A DNA stretch of 64,000 nucleotides, taken from Hypoxylon rubiginosum. Taxonomy: Eukaryota; Ascomycota; Sordariomycetes; Xylariales; Hypoxylaceae. A program made the position numbers and the translations under genes. This document shows positions 21,923 through 34,100 of this stretch, piece by piece; within the stretch, counting starts at the first letter, position 1, and every line of letters begins with the position of its first letter. The notes below the pieces were generated by a model. It had not been told where the DNA came from. It worked only from the letters and a program-made list of their open reading frames with translations, and did no database searches. The stretch spans positions 496,001 to 560,000 of the forward strand of contig CADCXA010000051.1 in assembly GCA_902806565.1 (NCBI GenBank). Direction: 5' to 3'.

Positions 21923-24865
21923 ATGGCTGCTGCGCCCACAATCACCATCGCCGCCGAGGACGACCTGGCCATCAAGCCGGCGCCCTCCGGCGGCGCCCCG
22001 GATCTCGGTGGCATCTACCACGCGCGAAACCTGTCGCGGACCCGTAGGCCGGGCAGTCGTACCGCGTCTCGCGCCTCCCACGAGCGGCGGAGCGAACATC
22101 TCAACGTCGAGGACGACGGCGACGACTGGCTCCGCGACGACGGCCGGAAGAAACAGGTCTTCAAGGGTACCACGCTGCTCTGGTACCGTAGCTCCCTATC
22201 TCCTGATAGTAGTGTGACCAAACGTCCTCAAGCTCTTTGCTGATCGATCATGCGTATGAAGGCTAGCATACCAGTCCATCGGTGCTATCTACGGAGACAT
22301 TGGAACGAGGTAGGATATCGCTCTTTCTCACCTTCGGGGGAGTTGGTGCTAAGACCAAAAACTACAGTCCTCTTTACGTGTTTTCGAGTACCTTCACCGA
22401 CCTCCCCAGCTACGATGACCTGCTTGAGGTCCTCTCCGTGATACTCTGGTCCGTAACCATCATGGTCACGCTGAAATACGTGTTGATCGTCTTGCGGGCC
22501 GACAACCAGGGAGAAGGCGGCACGTTTAGCTGCTACTCGCTGCTGACCCGATACGTGAGTTTCCCATAACAATGTTGAGACCGCGCATCAGTAGTGTTAA
22601 CACGGGGAGTGTAGGCCCGCCTCACGGACCGCGACCCTCGAGAAGAGCGCCTGGTAAAGATGGAGCGCCACGAGACGGGCGACATGCGCGCCTCCAACCG
22701 GACGCTGCGGTCGTCCATGGAGCAGAGCAAGTTCATGCGGGGCCTGCTCAAGACCATCGGCGTGCTCGCCGTGTCCATGGTCATCGCGGACGGCGTCCTC
22801 ACGCCCGCGCAGTCCGTGCTCGGCGCCGTCCAGGGCCTGTCGGTCGTGAGCCCCAGCATCAGCAGCTCCGCCATCGTCGGCACGTCGTGCGCCATCCTCG
22901 TCGTCCTCTTCTGCATCCAGCCCCTCGGCACCACCAAGCTCGCGTCCCTGTTCGCGCCCATCGTGATCCTGTGGCTCGGCTTCAACGCCGGCTTCGGCAT
23001 CTACAACCTCGTCGTGTACGACCACTCGGTCCTCAAGGCCTTCTCCCCTTACTTCGCCATCCACTTCTTCGTGGACAAGAAGACGGAGGCGTGGCGGATG
23101 CTGGGCGGCATCCTGCTCGCGTTTACCGGCGTCGAGGCCCTGTTCGCCGATCTGGGCGCCTTTAGCATGAGGGCTATCCAGATTAGCTGGCTTTTGTGGT
23201 GCTATCCATGCCTCCTACTCGCGTAGTATGTAACATCTAGAGTTCCTTTTCCCGCTTTCTAGTATCATTTCTGCTCACTTGGGAGTAATCACTCCCATTA
23301 AATGAGCCAATCCCCTTCTTAAACAAGCAATTACTAACTCCTGTTATAGTGTTGGCCAGGCTGCATATATCAGTGTGCATCCGGAGGCGTACAGCAACCC
23401 CTTCTACAACTCCGTGCCCCCGGGCATGCTGTACCCCAGCTTGATCGTCGCCGTCCTGGCAGCTATTGTTGCCTCGCAAGCTATGATCATGGCCGTCTTC
23501 CAGGTAGGACTAGGACATGCCTTTTCTTTAAGAGATGCTTGCTAATTACCCCAAAACAGCTCATTAGCCAGTTGATGAAGTTGTCATACTGCCCCCAAGT
23601 CAAAGTCGTCCACACGTCGACGAAATTCCACGGACAGCTCTACGTTCCTTTCGTCAATTGGATTTTGCTGTGCGGAACTATCCTTGTCACTGGTGTATAC
23701 TCGAATACCACTCGCCTCGGAAACGCCTACGGGTAAGCCTGTTTCTCTTCTCCTAACTTGTTATTCTTTTCAGGCTATGCGCTGACAATTCCCAAGGGTG
23801 TGCGTCATGTTCGTCACATTCTTCGACACCTGCATGGTGACCCTGGCGTCCCTGATCGTCTGGCGCCTGCCCCCGGCCCTCGTCTTCCTGCCGTGGCTCT
23901 TCTTCGCCACCGTCGACGGCCTCTACCTCTCGTCCGCGCTCATCAAGGTGCCCGACGGCGCCTGGTTCACCATCACCATCGCCGGCATCCTCACGGGCAT
24001 ATTCCTGCTCTGGCGCTTCGGCAAGGAGAACCAGTGGCGCGCCGAGGCCGAGGACCGGTTCCGCCCCGCGCAGCTGCTGCACCGGACCGACGACTCGCCC
24101 GACAGCGGGCTCGTGCTGGGGCCGCGCTGGGGCGGCGGCGGCGTCAGCCGCATCCGCGGGTTCGGCATCTTCTTCGACAAGACGGGCGTGCTGACGCCGA
24201 CCGTCTTCACGCAGTTCGTCAGCAAGTTCGGCACCGTGCCCGACGCCATGGTCTTCTTCCACCTGCACCCCGTCGAGGCGCCGTCGGTGTCGTCCGGCGA
24301 GCGCTACGCCGTGTCCCGCATCGCCGCCGTGCCCGGCTGCTACCGGCTTGTTGTCCGCCACGGGTTCATGGACGAGGTCATCACGCCCGACCTCGCGGCC
24401 CTGATCTACGAGCAGGTCCGCAACTACGTCATCCAGGACACCGTCGGCGGCGACGGCGGGCCGCCGCGCGTCGAGGTCGTCGCCGGGGACCACGAGGACC
24501 CCGAGCTCCAGAGCGATACGACCTCGACCGCGGCCGACGGCCGCACGGACGCGGACAGCCAGGAGGTCAAGACGGCCCGGGAGACCAGCAGCGGCGAGAA
24601 GAGGGGGAGGGCGCCGCAGGTGCTCGCGCTCGGCGACGAGGCCGTCAAGGCGGAGCTCGGCAGGCTGGACCGCGCGTTCGCGACCAAGGTCATGTACGTG
24701 GTGGGCAAGGAGCAGATGCGGATCCGGGCCCACCCGGCGTCGTTCCCCCGCCGCGTCGTCCTCACCACCTTCCTCTGGATCCGCGACAACACGCGCGCCA
24801 AGATCGCCAACCTGCGCCTCGCCATGGACCGCGTCGTCGAGGTCGGCTTCGTCAAGGAGATTTAG
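21923..24865 (+). CDS. HAK1: HAK/KUP/KT-family potassium transporter
   Basis: Seven exons: 21923-22182, 22262-22309, 22368-22554, 22615-23225, 23350-23503, 23560-23732 and 23797-24865. All are in phase and encode 833 aa. A hydrophilic N-terminus (1-80) leads to LAYQSIGAIYGDIGTSPLY (88-106), the signature of the family, split over exons 2 and 3. About 12 membrane helices follow, with ADGVLTPAQSVLGA and GVEALFADLGAFS, and a long cytosolic C-terminal region (about 540-833). These proteins are plasma-membrane, proton-coupled high-affinity K+ importers, in fungi typically induced by K+ starvation. From exon 4 on, third codon positions are almost all G or C, which creates long meaningless open frames on the other strand. 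Intron 4 (23226-23349) has a near-identical inverted copy at 25455-25590. Confidence 0.95.
23226..23349 (+). repeat. Introner-like intron, copy 1 (HAK intron 4)
   Basis: This 124 bp intron (GTATGT donor, ACTAAC branch site, TTATAG acceptor) is far longer than most introns here. It matches the reverse complement of 25455-25590 at roughly 90 percent, and the match runs from donor to acceptor with no clear extension into flanking exon. Exact intron-bounded homology is what defines introner-like elements. Confidence 0.75.
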
Positions 24866-25293
24866 ACTACCGGGCTGCGGCGGCGTCCTTTTTTTTTTTC
24901 CTGGACGGACGGATCGAATCAATTTGTTGTCCAATGGTTTCGGTCTTTGGAAGTGCGCTGCTTCTGGCGAGGGAAATCTAGGCATACGAAATGAGATGGG
25001 GGGGCTGGTCTGGGATTTAGGTACGGATTGGGTCGGCCGAGGTGGTACATGAGATGGCTGTATGGATGGTGCGAAAGGGTGGGAAGACGGGACTATAGGA
25101 ACAAGAATGCTGGAGATATGCGGATTGCTATTCATATCTTCGGAGGCAGTCATTTAATTCGTTTGCTATTCGTCGTGTCTACATTTTATTCCATAAAGGG
25201 TGAGATTTAATTGCTGTTGAGGTTTGAAATATCCGACTCGAAAAAGATTCAAAATAGGGGGATATCATAACCAACGAAAGCCCGCCCACCCCT
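24866..25293. other. Downstream region of HAK1
   Basis: This segment probably holds the HAK1 3' UTR and terminator, starting with a poly-T stretch at about 24890. No gene is seen. Confidence 0.4.
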
Positions 25294-25863
25294 TCATTCG
25301 AACAGCGCCGGGATCCATGCTTGAAACGTAACACGAATTATAAGCATGGTCTGTTTCTGGCCACAGTTTGAAAATTGGAAAACGGATTTCTTGTCGTGGA
25401 GCATAAAAAGCGTTTTCGCTAACGAGTCGGCGCGGTATTCACAATTTCCCTCCACTATGACAACAGAAGTCAGCAATTGCTTGTTTAGGAAGGGGATTGG
25501 CTCATTTAATGTATGTCTCGTGAGTGATTACTCCTAAGCGAGCAGAAATGATACCAGAAAAGGGGAAAAGGAACTCTAGATGTCACATACGAGATTTGAA
25601 ATGGCACCGTTGTGTTCTTCTGGTTTGTTCCTGTAAGACGCTGACGGGTTCGCTATTGCCTTTAGTGCAGCGTTAAGTAAATACTGCAAAGAAGGATAGA
25701 TGTCATCATCGGTGCTCAAACAAGCGCAGACGACAGTCTGTAGCTCAGGATCGGCCCCCTTTTTGAATGGGACGATCAGGGTGGCATCAGTTTGGATCGT
25801 TTCGCCCTCTTATTCGATTTCAGGCAAGTCGTCTTCGTCGGCATCAGGATCTAATAGTTCCAT
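25294..25863 (-). pseudogene. Decayed unrecognised gene carrying an introner-like copy
   Basis: From an ATG at 25863 a frame of 91 codons runs to 25591, with an acidic start MELLDPDADEDDLPEIE and then one TAA (25812-25810) where CAA would continue the frame. At 25590 it meets an intron-like element (25590-25455), then an open frame continues to a stop at 25294 (including EYRADSLAKTLFMLHDKKS). If the element is cut exactly at its ends the two frames are out of register by one; using the AG five bases further on restores register. I do not recognise the protein. It abuts the AT-saturated block, and the single stop is of the CpA-to-TpA kind made by RIP. It could also be a live gene with another exon structure. 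Confidence 0.4.
25455..25590 (-). repeat. Introner-like intron, copy 2 (inverted)
   Basis: Read on the minus strand it starts GTATGTGACATC and ends TTGTCATAG, 136 bp. Against HAK intron 4 it shows about a dozen substitutions, one 9 bp and one 3 bp insertion, and a GCTGAC branch site. Both ends are valid splice sites. It lies inside the open-frame relic described above. Confidence 0.7.
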
Positions 25864-25920
25864 GCTTAGATCAATAAGATACACCATAACTTATTTTATC
25901 TATTAATTTGTGGCTGTAAC

Positions 25921-26237
25921 AAAGGTTTATATTAAAAACTTAAAATAATTTCAATTTAATATAATAATTTTTATAGGTTTTAAGGTTCTTAATTTTTTTT
26001 AATTTAAATAAAAATCTAAGGTTTTATTTATATTTTAAAGTTATTATTTAATTTTTATTTTATTATTATTTTAAACGTTTAATTAATATATATTAATTTT
26101 ATTATTTTAATTTAAATTATTTTTATTTATTTAATTTTAATTAATTTATATATTAATATATAAAATATATATTTATTAAAATTTATAATTATAAGTTTTT
26201 TAAATTAAATAAATTATTTAAATTAAATTATATAATA
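25921..26237 (+). repeat. Outer direct repeat, left copy
   Basis: About 317 bp matching 50352-50645 in the same orientation. This copy has kept more C and G (for example TATAGGTTTTAAGG against TATAAGTTTTAAAA), and substitutions are nearly all transitions, plus one gap of about 22 bp in the right copy. It marks the left edge of the AT block. Confidence 0.8.
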
Positions 26238-27997
26238 TTAAAATTTTTTTTTTAAGTTTTATTTTAAAATATTATTTTATAAATATAAAAATCTATAAGT
26301 TTTTTTAATTACTACTAATAAAAATTCTTAATAAAATATTTAGTTTTTTTATTAAATAAATAATTATAAGGTTTTTAAATTTAATATTTTTTAATAAATC
26401 TTTTTTTTATTTAATTAAATATTTTATTTTTTTTAAGTTTTTTATAAAGTTTTTTACTTTTTTTATTTAATAATTTTTTATTTTAATTAAAATTATTTTT
26501 TATAAAACTTAATTAAAATTAAATAATATTTAATTATTAATATAATAAAATTTAATAAAAAAAACATAAAATAAATTATAAATTTTTTAATTTTTAAAAA
26601 ATATAAGTTTTATAATAATTAAAAAAATTACTTTTTAAATTTTAAAAAGTTTTAATATTTTTTAATTTAACTTTTTTATAAACTTTTTTATTTTTATATT
26701 TTTAATGTTTAATATAATTAATTATTTTTTAATATATTTAAAATTTTTAATATATTTTTTATTTATTTAAAATTTTATTTATTATTAACTTTATTTAAAA
26801 TATTTTTAAATATTTTTTTAAATTTAAGTTATTTAATAAAAAATAAAATTAGTTTTTTAAATTTTTAAATATTTTAAATAAAAAATTATATATCGTGAAA
26901 TAATAATTATATTTAATATAAAAAAATATTATATAAAAAAAAAAAATTTATATTATTATAAATAAATTTAATTATAAAAAATAAATTTTTCTAATTATTT
27001 ATTTTATAATTAATAAATAATTATAAATAAACTTTAAAAATTTAATTAAATTATTTAATTTAATTATTAATTTAAAAATAAAAAACTATATTTATATAAA
27101 ATTTAATATTTATTAATTTAAAGAATTTCTTTTATAAAAATATTATAAACTTAAAATTTTTATTAAAAATAATATTTAATAATATATTATATAATTTTTA
27201 ATATTTTTTAATAAAAATTTTATTAAAATTATTAATTTTTATTTTTTATTTTAAAAGAAATAAAATAAAGTATTTTTATAAAAAAATTTATTATTATTTA
27301 TATAAAATTATATTTATTTAATAATAATAAATTTATAATAAAATTTATTATAATAATATATTAAAATTTATAATAAAGTTTTATAAATTAAAAAAAATTA
27401 TAAAATATATATTTTAGAATTTTATTTTTTTAATATTTTAAACATTTTTTAATATAATTTTTAATTATATTTTTTAAATTAAACCATTAAAAGTTATAAA
27501 TAATTAATTTTATAATTTTATTTATTTTTATATAATTAATAATATATATATTATATTTAAATTTTATAATTTTTTATTATAAAACTATTAATATTTATAA
27601 ATAGTTTTTATAATAAAATAAAATATTTTATATTTTTATAATTTTTTTCAATTAATTCTTTTATTTTAAATAAATAAAATCTTTTAATATAATTTTCTTA
27701 AAACTTTTTATAAATTTTAATAATTATTATAATATTTTAAAATTATAAAATTATTTTAATATAAATAAAATAATAATTAAAATAATAAATATAATTTCTT
27801 ATAAATATAAAAAATATTTTTCTTATAAAATTAAAATAATTAATTATTTTTTAAAATTTTTTTTTTTAAATAATATTATAATAATTTAAATAAAATATTA
27901 ATTTTTTTATTTAAATTTTTTAATTAATAATTAATAATAAATTAATATAAAATAAGTTATTAAGTTTATTAAATTTATTTTTAGTTTAATTATAAGG

Positions 27998-28192
27998 AAT
28001 TAAGTTTATATTATAATATATATATAAAATTATATATAACGTTAATATAATTTATTTTAAATTATATTTATAAGTTATATTTTACGTTTTAAAATTTAAT
28101 TATAATTAATTTATAATTAAATATAATTATTATTTTTATATATATTTTAATATTATTAATTTTTTTATTATTATTATTAATTTAATATTAAT
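27998..28192 (+). repeat. Inner direct repeat, left copy
   Basis: About 195 bp starting AATTAAGTTTATATTATAAT, matching 45223-45418 in direct orientation with only transition differences that I can see. Possibly an LTR or other terminal repeat of an element nested in the outer pair. Confidence 0.8.
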
Positions 28193-31100
28193 TAATAATT
28201 AATTAATAAATTAATTATAAATAAATAAAATTTAAAAAGTAAATAACGTTAAAATTTTATTTTATAAAAAATAATATAAAAGCCACGTTTATATTAATAA
28301 AAATTTTAAGAATATATTTCTATTTATTTTATTATAATATTACTTTATATTTTTAAACTTTTTAAGAATTTTAAAATATAATTTTATATATTTTATTATA
28401 TTATTATTTTATATTTTTTAAATTTATATTTTATTATATAAAAAAATTTAAATTATAATTTTTTTATTAGTTTTTAATAGTTCTAGTTAATTATAAGAAA
28501 GATTTTTTATAGAATTTTTAATTATTATAATTTATTAATTAAACTTAATAATATTTATTATTAATATTTTAATATTATTAATTAATTATAAAAAAAAAGT
28601 TTTTTAATTAATAAATTAATATATATTTTATTATATAAAACTAAGTATTATTTTAAATTTTATATTAATAATATATATATTTTTATATTTTACTTTTAAA
28701 TATTTTTATAACTTATATATAAGTAGTAAGGTTTAGTATTTATAAAATCCTAAGCTTATAAAAAAATAAAAAGTTTTTTTTATAAAAGTTATTTTTTTTT
28801 TATTTATTTTTTTATAAAGTTACTTTTAAGATTATATTTAAATAAATAGTTTTAATATTTAAATTATATTTTAAGACTTTTTAATTTTTATATTATTATA
28901 AATAACTTTATATTATTTTTTTATTTTTTTTTTTATTTTTTTATTATAACATATATATTATAATAAAATAATTTATTTAATAAAATTAATTATTAGTTAA
29001 AATTTATTAAAATAAGGATAAAATAAGATAAATAATATAATATAAAATATATTAAAATTAATTTTTTTAATAAAAAAACAATTATAAAAATAAATAATAT
29101 AATAATATTTAAAACTTATACTATTAAATCTTTTTAAATTTTACCAATAAATTATTATAATAAAACATTATAAAACTAATTTAAAAATAAATTTTATTTT
29201 TAAATAATATTATATTTTAATAATTTTAATAAAGAATTTTATATTAAAATAACTTATTATTTTAATATATATAAAATATATATTTTTATTAATAATTATT
29301 ATATAAATAATATATAATTTTATATAATATATATAATAAAAATATAATTAAAATAACTTAATAAAAAACTTAAAAATTTATTAAAAATAAATTAAAGAAA
29401 TTTATTTTTATATATAATTTATATTATTAAATAAAAATTAAATAAATAATTATAATAATAATAAAATTTAAACTTAATATAAATATATTTTTATTAAATT
29501 TTATTATAAATTATATAAATCTAATAAATATATTTATTAAAATTAATAAAAAATTAAAAATATTATTTTAAATAGTTTATTAATATTATTTATAATTATT
29601 TTTAATATTATAAAAATTAACTTTTTTATTTAAAGTATATTTAAATTAAATAATAATAAATAATATAATAACTTATAAATAATAATAATATAATATTTTA
29701 TAATAATAACTAATATTTTAAACTTAATTAATATTTATATATTTATTAGTTTTATAAAATAATTAATAGTTTTAATTAATATATTAACCTTAATTAATTT
29801 TATTAAATAGTTAATATTTATAACCAGTATATTAATTAACATAAAAATAATATCAAGTTATAAAAAATTACTTATAATATAATTTTATATAAATTTATTA
29901 TAAATTTATATTATTTTATTAAATTATTATATTATTTTTTATTAATAATTTATTAAAAAATAAATAATAAATATTTTATAATTAAATTTTAATTTTATAT
30001 TTAAAAATATAAGGATTTTATTTATTATTAAATATAAAACCTTAAATAAATAACTTAATAATTTAATAATTATATTTATATTTTTTAATATAAAACCTTA
30101 TTTACTAATAATTAACATATTATTAACTATTAATTTATTATTAATAACTAATTTATTATTAATAATTAATTATTATTTTTTAATTATAAAATAATATTTT
30201 TTTATAACTATATTTAAAACCTTATTTATAATAATTAAAACTTTATTTATAATAATTAAAAATTTTATTATAAAGTTTAAAACTTTTATTAATATTTTAT
30301 AGGAATTTATAAATAAATTAAAAGTTTTAATATTAATATTTAAATTTTTTAATAATAAATTAAAATAATTAAACTATAAATATAAACTTTTTATTATATT
30401 AAAAAAATTAATATATAAATTTAAATCTTTTATTAAATTAAAGGAATTAACTTATAAACCTAGATTTTTTATTAAATTTAAATTTGTTTTTAAATTTAAG
30501 ATTTTTACTTTTTAATTAAAAAAGTTAAATATTAAATTTAACGCTTTTATTATTATATTTAAAAAACTATTTAATATATTTTTTACCATTTAATTAATAT
30601 AAAAATATTTAATTATATATTATTATTAGTTTAATTAAAATATATTATAATAATATAAATAAATTTACTAGTATAAAATATAATATTTTAAATAAAAGAT
30701 ATAAAATTTTCTATAATTATTATAATAAAATTAATATTAAGTTTAATTAATATATTTATATATATTTAATTATATTAATTAAATATCTTTTTAAATTATT
30801 ATTATTTATATATCGCTAAAAAAAGATATTTTTTTAATATAATATAATATATAATTAAAAATTATTTCTATTTAATAAAAAATAAATAAATATATATAAG
30901 TTTATAAAAAAAAATAACCTTAATAAAAATAATAATAAAATACCTAAAAAATAACTTATTAATATAAGTAAAAAAGTTAATTAAATATATTTAATAAATC
31001 TATAAAAAAGTTATTATAAATAATCTAAGAAAATATAATTTAAAAAAAAAACTATTTAATATTATATAAAAACATATAAATTTTTTAATAATATTTATAA

Positions 31101-34100
31101 AACTAATAAATACTTTTAAAAATATATATTTAAATATATATAATATAATTAAAAATATATATAATAATAAAAACTATAATTAATATTATATTTATAATTT
31201 TAATTATTAAACTAAATATATATATTATAATAATAAAATTAATAAATAACTATATAATTAAAAAAAATCTTATAAATAAAAATACTTAAAATCTTATAGT
31301 TATTTAAAAAATAAAGGTTAATTTTAATATTAAGATTTTTTATATAATTAAAAATATTTTTAAAAATAAAAACATAGTTAATTTAATTAATATTATAAAA
31401 ACAATAAAAAAAAAAAATGTTTTATTTATAAAAAAAAAAAATATTAATTTATAAAACATTTTAATAAAAAATATTAAAATAAATTTAAAAAATAATAATA
31501 ATATATATAAAAAAACTAATATAATTTTATAAAAAACATTTATATATTATTTTTAATTAATTATAAAAAAATTAATATTAATAGTAATTTTAATTATAAT
31601 AATAATAAAATAAATAATTATAAATAATAAATATTTATATATAATAACTTTTATAATAAATTTAATAATATTAATAAATAATATATTATAAATTATAATA
31701 TAATTAATAATAGTTAAATTATAAATATATTAATAAATTAAATAACTTTTTATATTTTTATTGAAATTAATATAATATATAATTAATAAAAAACATTAAT
31801 ATTAATTGGTTATATAATAATAAATAATAATATTTTTAAATTTTTAATAATATTTTTTATAAATAATAAATATAAATATTAATTTTAAAATATTAAGTTT
31901 TTATTATTTTATTAGTTAAGTTATAAATTTATAAGTTAATTAAATACTTAAAATCGTTTTATATTTTTATATTTTTTTTATTTTTATACTTTAGTTTTTA
32001 TTTTAATTATAATATAATTAATTTTAAAAGGTTATATAAAATACGTTTTATTAAATAGTATTAATTATTAAGCTTTTTATAAAGAATTTATATTAATATT
32101 ATATTTTAAAAAAAAAAAATTTAAATATATATTATATAGTGGTTAATATAATTAATTATATATTTAATATATATTTAAATATTTAATAAAATAATTAAAA
32201 TTTAATTAATAAAATAAGGTGTTAAAATAATATATTTAATTATTAATTAAGTTTTAAATAAGGAAGAATTTAACTAATAAAAGTTTTTAAACTTTTATAA
32301 TTAAAATTTTAAATTTTATAATATAAATTAACATTTTTTAATTTAAAATAATTTTAATTAATAATTTTTTTTATAAATCTTTTTTTATATTATTTGGTTT
32401 TATTATTATTATTTTATAGTTTTAATTAATATTTTTTTTTATAAATTTTTTTATAAATTTTTTTATAATATATTATTTAATTATATAATTATTATTTTAT
32501 ATTTTTAAATAATTTTATATAATCCTTATTAGTATTATTTTTTATTTTATTAATTTATTTTAATTAAAATTTATATAATTTTATAATTTTATATAATATT
32601 AAATTATTTTAAATGGTTTTAATTAATATATAATTTTAATTAATAAATAATTTTAATTAATAGTAACTTTTATTAATTAATTTCTTCTTATAATATTATT
32701 TATTTAATTTTTAGTAATTAATAGATTTTTTTTAGGTTTTTTAGTTATTGTTAATAAATATAAAAAATTTAAATAATAATTTTTATATATTATATTATTT
32801 ATATTAATTTTAACAAATATTTTTTAGTAACTTTTAAGATTAAGAGGTATTTATTAATTATAATAAATATAAATAAAAGTAAATAAGTTATTTTTAAATT
32901 TTTTTTAAAGATTTATTTATAATATTTTTAATATTAAAATTATTTATTTTAAAATGTTTATTATATATTTATTATATTATACTTTTAAAAGTAATTATTA
33001 TTTTTAAATCTTAAAAACTAATCTATAAGTTTTATTAAGTTAAAAATACACTAAAAATTTATTTTATTTTTAATATATTTTTTTTTTAAGGTTTAACTTA
33101 TAATAAATTAATAAAATATAACTTAAAAATATAAAGATTTATTATATTATAATTAGTTTTTTATAAAGTTAATTAAAATTTATTGGTTTTATAAATAATT
33201 AAAAAGTTATAAATAGTTTAAGGTTTTAATTATAAATTTTATTTATTTTATTTATTAAAGTTTTATAAAAAGTTATTATTTTTAATATTATTATTATTAT
33301 AAAGATTTTATAGTTTTAAAAAGGTTTAAATTTAATTTATATATAAAAATTTTTAAGTTATATAAAACGTTATTTAATTTATTATTTTAAAGTTTAAAAT
33401 ATATTTATATTATATTTTTAAAAATAAATATAAATAATTACAAGTATTTAATTATTAAAATAAGTTTTAATTATTATTTAATGTTTATTAAAATTATTTT
33501 TAATATTTTAAAAAGAAGCTTTTATTTATATTAAATTAAATAAATAAGGTAAATAAGTTAACTATATTAATTATTAAGGTTTTAAGTTTTTTTATAAATA
33601 ATAATTATATAATATTAAAATTTATAGTTATTAATAAAATGTTTTTTATTTTAATAAAACCTAGGTATAAAAATTTATTAAAAAAGAATTATATAAAACC
33701 TGGAATTATTAATTAAAACCTTTTTACTTTAATTTATAAATATAATTAAAAAGAACCGTTAAAAAAAAACTTAGTAAAAATTTAACTGGTAATTTTAATA
33801 TAAATTTACACTTTTTTAACGTGTTTATTAAATAAAAGCTTTTTTTTTTCATTTTTATTTAAAAAAAGAAAAATTAATAATCCTTAAGAAATAAGTTTTT
33901 TAAAAGTTATAAATGTTTTTTTTAATTTTAATAGTTGTTTATTAAATGTTATATTTATTTTTAATTAGTTTATAAAAAATATAATAAAAAAAAATTAAAA
34001 AAAAGATATTATAAATAAGTATATATATATATATATAAATATATTAAAAAATATAAAAGTTAGTTTTAAAAATAAATTTTATTACTATATTTTTTAACTA

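Noticed and set aside
23753..25153. 466-codon open frame antisense to HAK1
   Set aside because: It arises from the extreme G/C third positions of the HAK1 exon; its composition (Ala, Asp, Gly, Arg, Val) is low-complexity and shows no domain.
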